Shown piece after piece: positions 9,041 to 18,418 of a stretch of 64,000 bases of DNA. The stretch covers positions 124,001 to 188,000 of the forward strand of contig CAJLRM010000001.1 of assembly GCA_905209085.1 (NCBI GenBank), read 5' to 3'. Within the stretch, counting starts at the first letter, position 1. The number at the start of each line of letters is the position of its first letter. This DNA comes from an uncultured Eubacteriales bacterium (lineage in GTDB: Bacteria > Bacillota > Clostridia > Christensenellales > Borkfalkiaceae). Position numbers and translations under genes: made by a program. The notes under the pieces are model-generated. The model was not told the origin of the DNA, did no database searches, and saw only the letters and a program-made list of their open reading frames with translations.

Positions 9041-9091
9041 ATTATTATCTTATTAAAAGATAAATCCATAAAAAATCGGAGGTAAAAAACT

Positions 9092-9304
9092 ATGCCCCCT
9101 ATTCCGTTATCGAAAAATCAACAAAAACGATGGGAGGAGCTTTTCGAAAAAAACGCGGAATCTGATTCGGAATACGTACCCTATGTATTGAAATTAAGCT
9201 TTACGGCAGCGTTGAAAGCCCGTCGTTCCTATGAGGACGAATCGCTTTCCAAACGGAGCAGAAACTCTCTCAGCGCTCCCCTGCCCTATCCTTTTTCGAG
9301 GTGA
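9092..9304 (+). CDS. Small hypothetical protein upstream of an HTH gene
   Basis: 70 residues, not recognised. It is rich in charged and polar residues (a Lys/Glu helix near residues 8-25) with no membrane segment and no signal peptide. GGAGG is about eight bases before the ATG at 9092 and a good promoter precedes it, so translation is likely. It is followed after 7 bases by an Xre gene, and a divergent Xre gene lies on the other side. A toxin, anti-repressor or other small partner of the HTH proteins is possible; nothing in the sequence decides. Confidence 0.55.
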   Translation: MPPIPLSKNQQKRWEELFEKNAESDSEYVPYVLKLSFTAALKARRSYEDESLSKRSRNSLSAPLPYPFSR

Positions 9305-9311
9305 TAACGCT

Positions 9312-9527
9312 ATGTCAAAAGACGATTTCAGTCAAATTCTCTCCGAGTTTTTGAGAGATAATCATTTATCCCAAGCCGATTTTGCCAAAAAAGTCGGCGT
9401 TAGATCCGGTCAAGTGAACGAATGGTTGAAAGGTAGAGCCAAGCCCGGCTATGACACCTTAAAGAAGTTCGTCTGCGCCTTTGAAGCTTCCGCGGAATAT
9501 TTCCTGGGGGAAACGGAAGAATATTGA
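9312..9527 (+). CDS. Xre-family HTH regulator
   Basis: 71 residues. Helix-turn-helix (LSQADFAKKVGVRSGQVNEW) followed by the AKPGYDTLKKFVCAF and SAEYFLGE tail common in phage-like repressors. The ATG at 9312 was chosen because the longer frame from 9231 overlaps the upstream gene. A clear ribosome binding site is lacking (GAGGTGATAACGCT precedes), which suggests translational coupling to the 70-residue gene. Runs opposite to the Xre gene at 8748. Confidence 0.8.
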   Translation: MSKDDFSQILSEFLRDNHLSQADFAKKVGVRSGQVNEWLKGRAKPGYDTLKKFVCAFEASAEYFLGETEEY

Positions 9528-9565
9528 CGACCGGTTCTTCCGTCCGCCGCGGCTCCCCTTTTTTT

Positions 9566-9601
9566 CAAAAAAGGACAACCGCACAAAGTCGGCTGTCCTT
9601 T
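9566..9601 (-). terminator. Terminator of the ABC operon 9612-13297
   Basis: 12-bp stem with one G-U pair, 8-base loop, then TTTTTT on the minus strand. T-richness on the plus side means it may also end the convergent 9092-9527 transcript. Confidence 0.75.
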
Positions 9602-9611
9602 CGGAATTTTT

Positions 9612-11423
9612 TTAAACGCCTTCGCCCGCAAACTGTGAATTGTAAAGTCCCGCATAAAAACCATTCTGCGAGATCAATTCGTCGTGCGTGCCCTGTTCGA
9701 TGATATTTCCGTCCTTCATGACCAGGATCAAATCGGCGTTTCGAATCGTGGACAGGCGGTGCGCGATGACAAAGCTCGTTCTGCCCTCCACCAATTTATC
9801 CATACTCCTTTGGATAAGTTCCTCGGTACGGGTATCGACATTGGAAGTCGCTTCGTCCAGAATTAAAAGGGGCGCGTTTTCCGCCATTGCCCGCGCGATG
9901 GTGATCATCTGCCGCTGTCCGCCCGATACGCTCGATTCGTTTTCCAGCACGTAATCCAGTCCCCCGGGCAGCGTATGCACGTAATGATAGATGCCCGCTT
10001 CTTTGCAAATTTCATCCAGTCTGTCCTCGGAAACGCCCGTTTTGGAAAAGAGGATATTTTCCTTGATACTCCCTTCGAAAATCCAGGTATCTTGCAGCAC
10101 CATACCGAAAATATCGTGTATCTCTTCGCGCGGCATATCCTTGATGGAAACGCCGTCGATGATAATGTCGCCGCCCGAAAGCTCGTAAAATCGCATCAGG
10201 AGATTGACGATGGTCGTTTTTCCCGCGCCCGTCGGACCGACAATGGCGACCTTCATTCCGGGCTTCACCTTCGCGGAGAAATTCGAAATGATCACCTTAT
10301 CGGGCGTATAGCCGAAATGCACGTTCTTAAATTCCACTTCGCCGCGGATATGCTCCTTTCCGTCCGCACCGATAAGTTTGCGGGTTTTTCCGCTCTCGTC
10401 GGAAAGCTCCTCCTCTTCGAGGAAATCATAGACCCGCCCCGCGGACGCCGCCACCATTTGCAGACTGTTCATCGCCTGGGCGAGCTGGCTCATAGGGCTT
10501 TGAAAAAGATTGACGTAGACGAGGAACGCGGCTATCGTGCCGTAAGAGATAATCCCGCCCTCGTTCATCAAGAGGCCGCCGACGACGCACACCGCCGCAT
10601 AGGCGAAATAGGAAACGAAATTCATCAGGGGCTGCATGACGCCTGAGATCGCCTGGGCTTTGAACATGGCGCCGCGCATATTCACGTTCGCCTTTTCAAA
10701 TTCCGCGCCCTTGCGCTCGCCCGCGTCGAAAGCCTGGATCACCGTCTGCCCCGTGAAGTTTTCCTCCACTTTGCCGTTCAGCTCGCCCAGATATTGCTGA
10801 CGTTTTCTGAACTGCGGCATGGCGAATTTGGTGAGAATGAGGAGCAGGATCATCATAAACGGCACAATGAGAAGCACCGTAAGCGCCATTTGCCAGCAGG
10901 TGACGAACATGGCGACGAGCACGCCGGCCAGCATGAAGATCGAGGAAATGAGCATCGACGCGGCTTGCTGCATGGACGAGCCGACCGTATCCACGTCATT
11001 GGTGATGATGGACAGAGTATCGCCGTATTGATGTCCGTCGTAATACTTCAAGGGGATACGATTGATTTTATAGGAAATCTGCCGACGGACGTCCTTTGTA
11101 TATTTCTGCGTGACCGTCGTCATGATGAATCCCGAAAGATAGTTGAAAAGCGCGTTGCTTGCGTAAAATACGATGAGTACGATCGCGAGATCCGCGATCC
11201 TTTTCAGATTGATGGACTGCGTGGCGGCATTGTCCATAATCTCGTTCGTGAGTTTGGAGAGCCATTGCGGGGCGAGGATGGACAGCACGGTAGAAATGAC
11301 GATAAATACCGCGGAAAGCGCAATTTTCCCGTAATAGGGCGACATGGCTTTGAAAAGGCTCTTGAAGTTTTTATTTTTTTCCGCCTTGCTCATTGTTTCG
11401 GCGGGTGCCATACGGTTTCTCAT
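9612..11423 (-). CDS. ABC exporter half-transporter, canonical ATPase site
   Basis: 603 residues: a six-helix type-IV exporter membrane domain (about 30-330) followed by a nucleotide-binding domain with Walker A GPTGAGKT (396-403), signature SVSGGQRQ, Walker B LLILDEATS with the catalytic Glu, and the switch His in IAHRLS. Such proteins expel drugs, lipids or peptides. The ATG at 11423 overlaps the preceding gene by 4 bases (ATGA), with GGAGG 10 bases upstream. The upstream partner has a degenerate site, so the two most likely form an asymmetric heterodimer. A MarR regulator begins the cluster. Substrate not predictable. Confidence 0.92.
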   Translation of the reverse strand: MRNRMAPAETMSKAEKNKNFKSLFKAMSPYYGKIALSAVFIVISTVLSILAPQWLSKLTNEIMDNAATQSINLKRIADLAIVLIVFYASNALFNYLSGFIMTTVTQKYTKDVRRQISYKINRIPLKYYDGHQYGDTLSIITNDVDTVGSSMQQAASMLISSIFMLAGVLVAMFVTCWQMALTVLLIVPFMMILLLILTKFAMPQFRKRQQYLGELNGKVEENFTGQTVIQAFDAGERKGAEFEKANVNMRGAMFKAQAISGVMQPLMNFVSYFAYAAVCVVGGLLMNEGGIISYGTIAAFLVYVNLFQSPMSQLAQAMNSLQMVAASAGRVYDFLEEEELSDESGKTRKLIGADGKEHIRGEVEFKNVHFGYTPDKVIISNFSAKVKPGMKVAIVGPTGAGKTTIVNLLMRFYELSGGDIIIDGVSIKDMPREEIHDIFGMVLQDTWIFEGSIKENILFSKTGVSEDRLDEICKEAGIYHYVHTLPGGLDYVLENESSVSGGQRQMITIARAMAENAPLLILDEATSNVDTRTEELIQRSMDKLVEGRTSFVIAHRLSTIRNADLILVMKDGNIIEQGTHDELISQNGFYAGLYNSQFAGEGV

Positions 11424-13297
11424 AAGCCGAGTTCCTCCTCCGACAGCTGCGAAAGAGCTATCTCGCGATAGACGGGGCAGGTTTGCAGTAATTCTTTATG
11501 CGTACCGATCCCCACGGCGTCGCCGTTTTCGAGGACGACGATGGTGTCCGCGTCCATGATAGTGCCGATTCTTTGGGCGACGATCAGTTTCGTGGCGCCT
11601 GCCGCCGCCGTTTTCAGATTTTCGCGCACTTTTTTATCCGTTTTATAGTCGAGCGCGGAAAAGCTGTCGTCGAAAATGAAAATTTCGGGTTTCATAGCGA
11701 CGGCGCGCGCGATGGAAAGGCGCTGTTTCTGTCCGCCCGATACGTTTTTGCCGCCCTGGGAAATATCCGAATCGTATCCCTTTTCCATTTCGCGGACAAA
11801 TCCGTCCGCCTCCGCCGCCTTCGCGGCTTCGACGATCTCTTCCTCAGAAATGTCGGGATTCCCGAAGGCGATGTTGTCTTTCACGGTCCCCGTGAACAGC
11901 ACGCCCTTTTGCGGCACATAGCCGATGAGATGGCGCAAAGTCTTTTGTTTGATCTCCCGCACGTTTGCGCCGTCGATCAATACCTGCCCCTCCGTAACGT
12001 CGAAAAAGCGGGGCACGAGATTGATGAGAGTGGATTTTCCGCTGCCCGTGGAGCCGATGAATGCCACCGTATCCCCTTTGTTCGCCTTGAAGCTGATATT
12101 GCGTATCACCGCTTCGTCCGAATCGGGATAACGGAAAGTGACGTTTCTGAACTCGACCGTGCCCACTTCCGTGCGCACCGCGTCCGTTTCGGGCTCTTTT
12201 ATCGATACCTCGGTGTCGAGCACCGCGTTGATACGCTCGGCGGAAACCTGCGCGCGGGGCAGCAGCACGAACATCATCAACAGCATCATGAACGCCATGA
12301 TGATCTGCGAGGTAAGCGTCATGAAGGAAGTGACGGTGGGATAATCGGTGACGCCCTGATTGATGAGCGACGATCCTATCCAATAGAGAGCGAGCGTCAA
12401 GCCGTTCATGATCAGCATCATCACGGGGGACATCAACGCCATCACCCGCCCCGTAAACAGCTGGGTCTTCGTAATATTCGTATTCGCCGTGTCGAATTTG
12501 GCTTCCTGATACCCCTCGGCGTTATAAGCGCGCACGACGCGGATGCCCGTAAGGTTTTCACGGGAAACGCCGTTGAGTTTATCGGTGAGCTTTTGCATAC
12601 TCTTAAATTTGGGCATCACGACGACCATGATGGAAATGATGCAGACGAGGAGGAGCACTACGGCGACGACGGTCGCCCAAGTGAGCTGCATACTCGTCGC
12701 GCGGATTTTCAGGATCGCCCACACGGCGGTGATGGGCGCCGCCACCGCCATTCTGAGCAGCATGATATTTGCCACCTGCACCTGTTGAATGTCGTTTGTG
12801 GAACGTGTGATTAAAGAGGGCGTGGAGAATTTATCCACTTCGGAGGCGGAAAAGCTGTCCACCTTCTTATAGACGGCGGAACGGATGTTCGTGGAAAGGC
12901 TCGCGGAAACATAGGAAGCGATCAGCCCCACGATCATCTGCGCGCCCGCGCAGCCGAGAGCCACCAGCAGCATCATGCCGCCGTTGTACCAGATCGCGCC
13001 CGTCGTAGCGCCCGCGATCGAGGTGAGTCTATCCACCGTACCCGCGTCCATGCCCATGCCTGCGAGGACTTCCGCAGATACGTAATCCCAGCCGCCCAAA
13101 GAATCGACGAGTTCCTTTAACGCCGCGCCGAGCTTGCCCGGATTGTTGTGATAATCGAGATAAGTAATCGCCTGTATGACCTCTTTCATAAAATCGACGA
13201 GAGTCATCGTGCAGTACACTTGTAAAAACGTCAGTCCGACCAGCACTGCCAGCAGCACCCAATCGATCGGCCGGAGTTTTTTATACAATTTGAACAT
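11420..13297 (-). CDS. ABC exporter half-transporter, degenerate ATPase site
   Basis: 625 residues with the same layout as its downstream partner: six-helix membrane domain, then Walker A GSTGSGKST, signature NVSGGQKQR and Walker B IFIFDDSFS, in which Asp replaces the catalytic Glu; the switch His is also absent (IVAQRIG). This is the pattern of the inactive half in heterodimeric exporters such as BmrCD or TM287/288. GGAG six bases upstream sets the ATG at 13297; the frame is open 156 bases more without a site. A long extracytoplasmic loop of about 80 residues follows helix 1. Overlaps the next gene by 4 bases. Confidence 0.9.
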   Translation of the reverse strand: MFKLYKKLRPIDWVLLAVLVGLTFLQVYCTMTLVDFMKEVIQAITYLDYHNNPGKLGAALKELVDSLGGWDYVSAEVLAGMGMDAGTVDRLTSIAGATTGAIWYNGGMMLLVALGCAGAQMIVGLIASYVSASLSTNIRSAVYKKVDSFSASEVDKFSTPSLITRSTNDIQQVQVANIMLLRMAVAAPITAVWAILKIRATSMQLTWATVVAVVLLLVCIISIMVVVMPKFKSMQKLTDKLNGVSRENLTGIRVVRAYNAEGYQEAKFDTANTNITKTQLFTGRVMALMSPVMMLIMNGLTLALYWIGSSLINQGVTDYPTVTSFMTLTSQIIMAFMMLLMMFVLLPRAQVSAERINAVLDTEVSIKEPETDAVRTEVGTVEFRNVTFRYPDSDEAVIRNISFKANKGDTVAFIGSTGSGKSTLINLVPRFFDVTEGQVLIDGANVREIKQKTLRHLIGYVPQKGVLFTGTVKDNIAFGNPDISEEEIVEAAKAAEADGFVREMEKGYDSDISQGGKNVSGGQKQRLSIARAVAMKPEIFIFDDSFSALDYKTDKKVRENLKTAAAGATKLIVAQRIGTIMDADTIVVLENGDAVGIGTHKELLQTCPVYREIALSQLSEEELGL

Positions 13298-13554
13298 AAG
13301 CATCTCCTGTTTGAGAGTGTAGTGAGAAGGCAATAGCGCCCTATTTTGTTCTTTTCCGAAAAACCGCCTCTTTCGTAACTCGAAGGAAGGAGCGGGCAAA
13401 GTCCGTCGAAAGAGGTAAATTTCATCCGCATCTTCTCCGCTTTTTAGCGGCAAAACAGAGAAATTTTCTTTTTACCCGTTCCGCAAACGACAAAGCGCCG
13501 CGGCTTTCTTCAAACGGATAAACTCCGCCTTCAAAGAGCACGCCTTTCTCTTTC

Positions 13555-13989
13555 TCAACGCCCCTCTTTTATTTCCTCATTGTTCTGTTCGATGATCTTC
13601 CGCAAAAGGCGCAGGATATTTTCCGTTTCCTCTTTCCCGAGGCGTTCGAGGGTACGACGCAGATTGCTGCGGATCCTGTTCCCGCGCTTTTCGCTCTCTC
13701 TTAGTCCGCTCGGCGTAATCGACACCAATACTTTTCGCCGATCCTCCTCCGACTTTTTGCGGACGATATAGCCCTTCGCTTCGGTATGTTTCAAAAGATT
13801 GGCGATCCGCCCCGAGCCTACGCGCAGAATTTCGCACAGCTCTCCCGCCGTCGTTTCCCCGCGCATACGGAGAATCCCCAGCAGGGCGCCCTCTCCCACC
13901 GCAAGATCCGATTCACGCCTGCGGATGCTCTGTCTGAAAAATTCTCCCGTCAATCGGAGAACTTCCGTTACCTGTTCGTCACTTATCAT
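13555..13989 (-). CDS. MarR-family transcriptional regulator
   Basis: 144 residues with a winged helix-turn-helix in the middle (TAGELCEILRVGSGRIANLLKHTEAKG) and the wing DRRKVLVSITPSG, typical of MarR. It begins the cluster that continues with the ABC pair 257 bases downstream, so it probably represses that exporter. A TTGACT-17-TATAAT promoter precedes it, and a palindrome ATAATT-N6-AATTAT overlaps the -10 box, a likely autoregulatory site. The other MarR-ABC module at 14414-18838 has the same order. Confidence 0.9.
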   Translation of the reverse strand: MISDEQVTEVLRLTGEFFRQSIRRRESDLAVGEGALLGILRMRGETTAGELCEILRVGSGRIANLLKHTEAKGYIVRKKSEEDRRKVLVSITPSGLRESEKRGNRIRSNLRRTLERLGKEETENILRLLRKIIEQNNEEIKEGR

Positions 13990-14022
13990 AAGCGCCTCGT
14001 TCTATTTACCTTTCACTGTGAG

Positions 14023-14054
14023 ATAATTATATAGAATTATATTCCGAAAGTCAA
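14023..14054 (-). promoter_or_regulatory. Promoter and candidate operator of MarR 13555-13989
   Basis: Minus strand TTGACT, 17-base spacer, TATAAT (14026-14054). The inverted repeat ATAATT-N6-AATTAT at 14023-14040 covers the -10 box. Confidence 0.6.
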
Positions 14055-14413
14055 CGGGATTGTCAGCATCCTCCCGAATTTTCGCCAAAAAAACATGAAT
14101 GTCACAAAATCGACTCAAAGCCGCCGTTGTCCCGCCCCGCGCCTTTCGCCTGCCTCCCGATAGGCGCCAAAATTCCCTTTGACAGCGTTTGACGAAGATC
14201 GATTCTTTTTAAAGAAATGCAATCCTTACAGTTTCCCTCTTTGCAATTTGCAAACCGCCCGCAAAAAAATAAGTTTTCCACCGAGTTTCAAAAATCAAAG
14301 AACGAGCAGACCGCCGCATAAAAACAATGCGGCGGTCTTTTCTCGTCTATTTTCCATATCGTTTTCCCTACGTTTTGTCCCCGAGGGAAAAACGCGGACC
14401 TTTCCCGAAAATC
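14055..14413. other. Gap between MarR-ABC modules
   Basis: About 360 bases with no gene-like frame. It contains one very stable hairpin (14308-14338) and is otherwise featureless. Confidence 0.5.
14308..14343. terminator. Strong hairpin, terminator after ABC 14414-16438
   Basis: Perfect 12-bp stem AGACCGCCGCAT/ATGCGGCGGTCT with a 7-base loop. The T-run (TTTTCT) is on the plus strand; on the minus strand it is 71 bases past the ABC stop with a weak T-tract. Bidirectional use is likely. Confidence 0.55.
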
Positions 14414-16438
14414 TTATTCCAGCTCGAAAGCGCCCGTATAAAGCTGATAATACATTCCTTTTTGCGCAATCAGCTGTTCGTGGGTGCCGCGCTCGATAAT
14501 CCTGCCGTGATCGAGCACCATGATGGCGTCGGAGTTGCGGACGGTGGAAAGCCTGTGGGCGATGACAAATACCGTTCTGCCCTGCATGAGTTTATCCATG
14601 CCGTCCTGCACCAAAGCTTCGGTGCGGGTATCGATGGAGGAGGTCGCTTCGTCGAGGATCATGGCGGGCGCGTCCGCCACCGCCGCGCGGGCGATGGATA
14701 AAAGCTGCCGCTGTCCCTGCGACAAATTCGCGCCGTTGTTCGTCAGCATGGTGTTGTAGCCTTCGGGAAGCCTGCAAATGAAGTCGTCCGCATTGGCGAG
14801 CTTCGCCGCCGCGATACATTCTTCGTCCGTCGCGTCGAGCCGCCCGTAACGGATATTGTCCATCACAGTTCCCGTAAACAGATTGGTATCCTGCAAAACG
14901 ATACCCAGCGATCTGCGCAGGTCCTTTTTGTTGATCTTGTTGATATTGATGCCGTCGTAGCGGATTTTCCCGTCCGCAATGTCGTAAAAACGGTTGATGA
15001 GATTGGTGATCGTGGTTTTGCCCGCGCCCGTGGCGCCGACAAAGGCGATCTTCTGCCCCGGCTTCGCGTACAGCGAAACGTCCGTCAGGACCTGCTTTTC
15101 GGGCGTATAGCCGAAGTCCACCTGTTCCATGACGATGTCGCCCTGCAATTCCGTATACGTGACGGTATCGTCCGCCTTGTGATAGTGCCGCCACGCCCAA
15201 AGCCCCGTATGCGCTTCCGACTGCGTTTCGACGATATTGCCGTTTGCGTCCTTCGTGGCGTTGACGAGCGTCACATAGCCGTCGTCGTGTTCGGGTTCCT
15301 CGTCCATCAAATCGAAGATACGCGACGCGCCCGCAAGCCCCATGGCGATCATGGAGATCTGCTGGGAGAACTGCGAAACGGTCTGCGAGAACTGCCTCGA
15401 CATTCCGAGGAAGGAAATGATGATGCCGATCGTGATCTTTTCGATTCCGCCGAAGCTGCTCAGTCCGATGTTCGGCGTTTCCAGCGTGAATAAAAGTCCG
15501 CCGATAATGGCGATCAGCACATATAAGAAGTTGCCGATATTGCCCAATATGGGCATCAGAACGTTACCGAAAATATGCGCCTTTTCGCTGTCCTCGAAAA
15601 GCTGCGAGTTGAGCTTATCGAAATCCCGCTTCGCCGCCTCCTCGTGCGTAAACACTTTGACGACCTTTTGCCCCTTCATCATCTCTTCGACGAAGCCCTC
15701 TTCCACGGCGAGCGAGCGCTGCTGCGCCACCATGAATTTGGAGCTGTTGCCGCCGATTTTTTTGACGACTAAAAGCATGATCACCGAACATCCCGCCACC
15801 ACGATCGTCAGCCAAAGGCTGTAATACAGCATGACGCAGATCGCCATCAGCAGTGCCAACGCGCTGGAAAAGAGGGTGGGCAAACTCTGTCCCACCAGCT
15901 GACGCGCCGCGTCCGTATCATTGGTGTAGGTACTCATGATATCGCCGTGCGCGTGCGTGTCGAAGTATTTGATGGGCAGGCTCTCCATCTTGTTGAACAT
16001 ATCCTCGCGGAAATGATTTAATACGCCCTGCGTCACCACCGCCATAATGCGGTTATAGATAAAGGAGGCGAGGAGCGCCACGACGTAGATAGAGCTCATC
16101 ATGACGATCAGCCCGATGAGTTTCGACATGACGACTTTTAAGCCCTCGCTGCCGCCGCCCGCCTGTACGCCCGGCGTGATCACTTCGTCGACGAGCTGCT
16201 GCATAAACACCGTGGAAACGAGTCCGCCCACCGAGCTTAAAAGAATACAGATAAAGACCGCGATCAGCGAGCCTTTGTAGTATTTGAATACATATTTGAT
16301 CAGACGGGACATCGTGCCCTTTTTGACGGCGCCGGCGGGCATTCCCATTCCCCTGCCGCCGCGCATTTTCATGCCGCGCATACCGCGGACAGCGGGAACG
16401 GGCGCCGGAGCGGCGGCCGTGTTCTTTTTTTCAGACAT
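14414..16438 (-). CDS. ABC exporter half-transporter, canonical ATPase site, Gly/Met-rich N-terminus
   Basis: 674 residues. An unusual first 40 residues, rich in Ala, Pro, Gly, Met and Arg, precede the six-helix membrane domain. A 40-residue insertion (about 395-435) links it to the nucleotide-binding domain, which has Walker A GATGAGKT, signature LSQGQRQ, Walker B AMILDEATS with catalytic Glu, and IAHRLS. The start ATG shares one base with the stop of the upstream gene (TAATG). The upstream partner is the degenerate half, so the pair should form a heterodimeric exporter. Substrate unknown; a multidrug role fits the MarR control. Confidence 0.92.
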   Translation of the reverse strand: MSEKKNTAAAPAPVPAVRGMRGMKMRGGRGMGMPAGAVKKGTMSRLIKYVFKYYKGSLIAVFICILLSSVGGLVSTVFMQQLVDEVITPGVQAGGGSEGLKVVMSKLIGLIVMMSSIYVVALLASFIYNRIMAVVTQGVLNHFREDMFNKMESLPIKYFDTHAHGDIMSTYTNDTDAARQLVGQSLPTLFSSALALLMAICVMLYYSLWLTIVVAGCSVIMLLVVKKIGGNSSKFMVAQQRSLAVEEGFVEEMMKGQKVVKVFTHEEAAKRDFDKLNSQLFEDSEKAHIFGNVLMPILGNIGNFLYVLIAIIGGLLFTLETPNIGLSSFGGIEKITIGIIISFLGMSRQFSQTVSQFSQQISMIAMGLAGASRIFDLMDEEPEHDDGYVTLVNATKDANGNIVETQSEAHTGLWAWRHYHKADDTVTYTELQGDIVMEQVDFGYTPEKQVLTDVSLYAKPGQKIAFVGATGAGKTTITNLINRFYDIADGKIRYDGININKINKKDLRRSLGIVLQDTNLFTGTVMDNIRYGRLDATDEECIAAAKLANADDFICRLPEGYNTMLTNNGANLSQGQRQLLSIARAAVADAPAMILDEATSSIDTRTEALVQDGMDKLMQGRTVFVIAHRLSTVRNSDAIMVLDHGRIIERGTHEQLIAQKGMYYQLYTGAFELE

Positions 16439-18330
16439 TACCTTTCACCTCCTTCTTCCTTTTCCCCCTCGCTCTCCTTGCGTGCGGCGGAGGCTTCCGC
16501 GCACTTCAACCGCGCCACGGCTTCGTCCTCCATAAACGCCATCTCTTCGGGAGGCACCGTTTTTCCCTTGGTTTGGGATTCGTATACTTCGCGATAGATC
16601 TCGCTGTTTTCCATCAATTCCTGGTGACTGCCGCTCGCAATGATTCTGCCGCCGTCCATGACGAGGATCTTATCCGCGTGTTCCACGGACGCCACCCGCT
16701 GCGCGATGATGATCTTCGTCGTGTCGGGGATCTCCTCCGCAAACGCCTTTCTGATGAGGGCGTCCGTCTTGGTATCGACAGCCGACGTCGAATCGTCGAG
16801 GATCAGCACTTTGGGTTTTCTCAACAGCGCGCGGGCAATGCAGAGGCGCTGCTTCTGCCCGCCCGAAACATTGGTGCCGCCCTGTTCGATATGAGTGTCG
16901 TAACCGTCGGGGAACTGCCGCACGAATTCGTCCGCCTGCGCAAGGCGGCACACCCGCTCGATTTCCTCGTCCGTCGCGTCGGGATTGCCCCAGCGGAGAT
17001 TTTCTTTGATGGTGCCCGAAAACAGCACGTTCTTTTGCAGAACGACAGCCACCTCAGAACGCAGGGAATCGAGGTCGTATTCCTTAACGTCCCTGCCGCC
17101 CACGTAGACAGTGCCTTCCGTCGTATCGTAAAGGCGGGGAATCAACTGAATGAGGGACGTCTTCGACGAGCCGGTGCCGCCGAGGATACCGATGGTTTCG
17201 CCCGACTTAATATCGAGATTGATGTCCGCCAAAGCATACTTTTCCGCCGTCTTGGAGTATTTGAAGCTGACGTTATCGAATTTAACACTGCCGTTCTCCA
17301 CTTCTTTGACGCCGTTTTCGGGACTGACGAGGTCGGATTTCTGTTCCAGGACCTCCGCGATACGGCGCGCGGACTCCGCGGACATGGTGATCATGACGAA
17401 CACCATCGCCAGCATCATCAAGGAAGACAGGATCTGCACCCCGTAAGTGATGATGGCGGACAAATCGCCCGTACTGAATCCCTCGGCATTGGTGATAGCG
17501 CCCGTCGTGCTGTCGAAAATGCCCGTGTTTACGATCATTTTCGCACCGAAGAAGGAGATGAGAAGGGACGCCACATAGATACAGAACATCATGACGGGCG
17601 AAAGGATTGCCATGATTTTTTCCGCTTTGGTGAAGTCGTCCTTCACTTCGTTTGACACCTTGGAAAATTTCTCTTTTTCGTATTCTTCCCGCACGAAGGA
17701 CTTGACGACGCGGATGCCGCTGACGTTTTCCTGTACGGAATTGTTCATCGCGTCGTACTTTTTGAAGATACGGCGGAAGAAGGGCATGACGAAACGCATA
17801 ATGGCGATCATCACCACTAACAGAATGGGAATCATCACCACAAAGACGAGCGCCAGCTTGTGATTGAGATTGAAGCTCATGATAAACGAGAACAGGAACA
17901 TCAACGGAACGCGCACGGCGATTCTTATGCACATCTGATAGGAGTTCTGTACGTTCGTGACGTCCGTCGTCAGCCTCGTGACGAGCGAGGACGAGGAAAA
18001 CTTATCCACGTCCGCGAACGAGAAGCCCTGCACGGAATAAAACAAATCCTTTCGCAAATTTTTCGCAAAGCCGCAGCTCGCGGTGGCGGCAAACTTGCCC
18101 GCCATGACGCCGCCGAACAGGGACAGAGCCGCCAGCACGAGCAAAACGGCCCCGTATTTTAAAATGGGCTGCATCGTGGACGCGTTTCCGCTCGCTTGTA
18201 CTTCATTGACCATTTTGGCCATGAACAGCGGAATCAGACATTCGCTGACCACTTCGAGTATCATGAAAAGAGGCGCAAGAATCGATTGTTTCTTGTACTC
18301 CCTGACACTCTTAACCAAAGTCTTTACCAT
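16438..18330 (-). CDS. ABC exporter half-transporter, degenerate ATPase site
   Basis: 630 residues: six-helix membrane domain (about 20-330) and nucleotide-binding domain with Walker A GGTGSSKTS (a Ser in place of the usual second Gly), signature NVSGGQKQR, Walker B VLILDDSTS (Asp for the catalytic Glu) and IAQRVA without the switch His. This is the non-hydrolysing half of a heterodimer with the gene that follows. The ATG at 18330 is taken; GGAGG is 14 bases away, so a TTG at 18351 is an alternative but lies before the ribosome binding site. The C-terminal 60 residues are charged and Glu-rich. Confidence 0.9.
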   Translation of the reverse strand: MVKTLVKSVREYKKQSILAPLFMILEVVSECLIPLFMAKMVNEVQASGNASTMQPILKYGAVLLVLAALSLFGGVMAGKFAATASCGFAKNLRKDLFYSVQGFSFADVDKFSSSSLVTRLTTDVTNVQNSYQMCIRIAVRVPLMFLFSFIMSFNLNHKLALVFVVMIPILLVVMIAIMRFVMPFFRRIFKKYDAMNNSVQENVSGIRVVKSFVREEYEKEKFSKVSNEVKDDFTKAEKIMAILSPVMMFCIYVASLLISFFGAKMIVNTGIFDSTTGAITNAEGFSTGDLSAIITYGVQILSSLMMLAMVFVMITMSAESARRIAEVLEQKSDLVSPENGVKEVENGSVKFDNVSFKYSKTAEKYALADINLDIKSGETIGILGGTGSSKTSLIQLIPRLYDTTEGTVYVGGRDVKEYDLDSLRSEVAVVLQKNVLFSGTIKENLRWGNPDATDEEIERVCRLAQADEFVRQFPDGYDTHIEQGGTNVSGGQKQRLCIARALLRKPKVLILDDSTSAVDTKTDALIRKAFAEEIPDTTKIIIAQRVASVEHADKILVMDGGRIIASGSHQELMENSEIYREVYESQTKGKTVPPEEMAFMEDEAVARLKCAEASAARKESEGEKEEGGER

Positions 18331-18418
18331 AACCGAATTTATATCCTCCAAAAATGTTTTTCAAAATAAGGACGCATACGGGCGCGTCTTAAAAAGATGA
18401 AATCGGCGTCGTTTCCGC

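Noticed and set aside
18330..18351. TTG start for the ABC gene at 18351
   Set aside because: It lies upstream of and overlaps the GGAGG sequence, so ribosomes could not use it with that site; the ATG at 18330 was kept despite long spacing.
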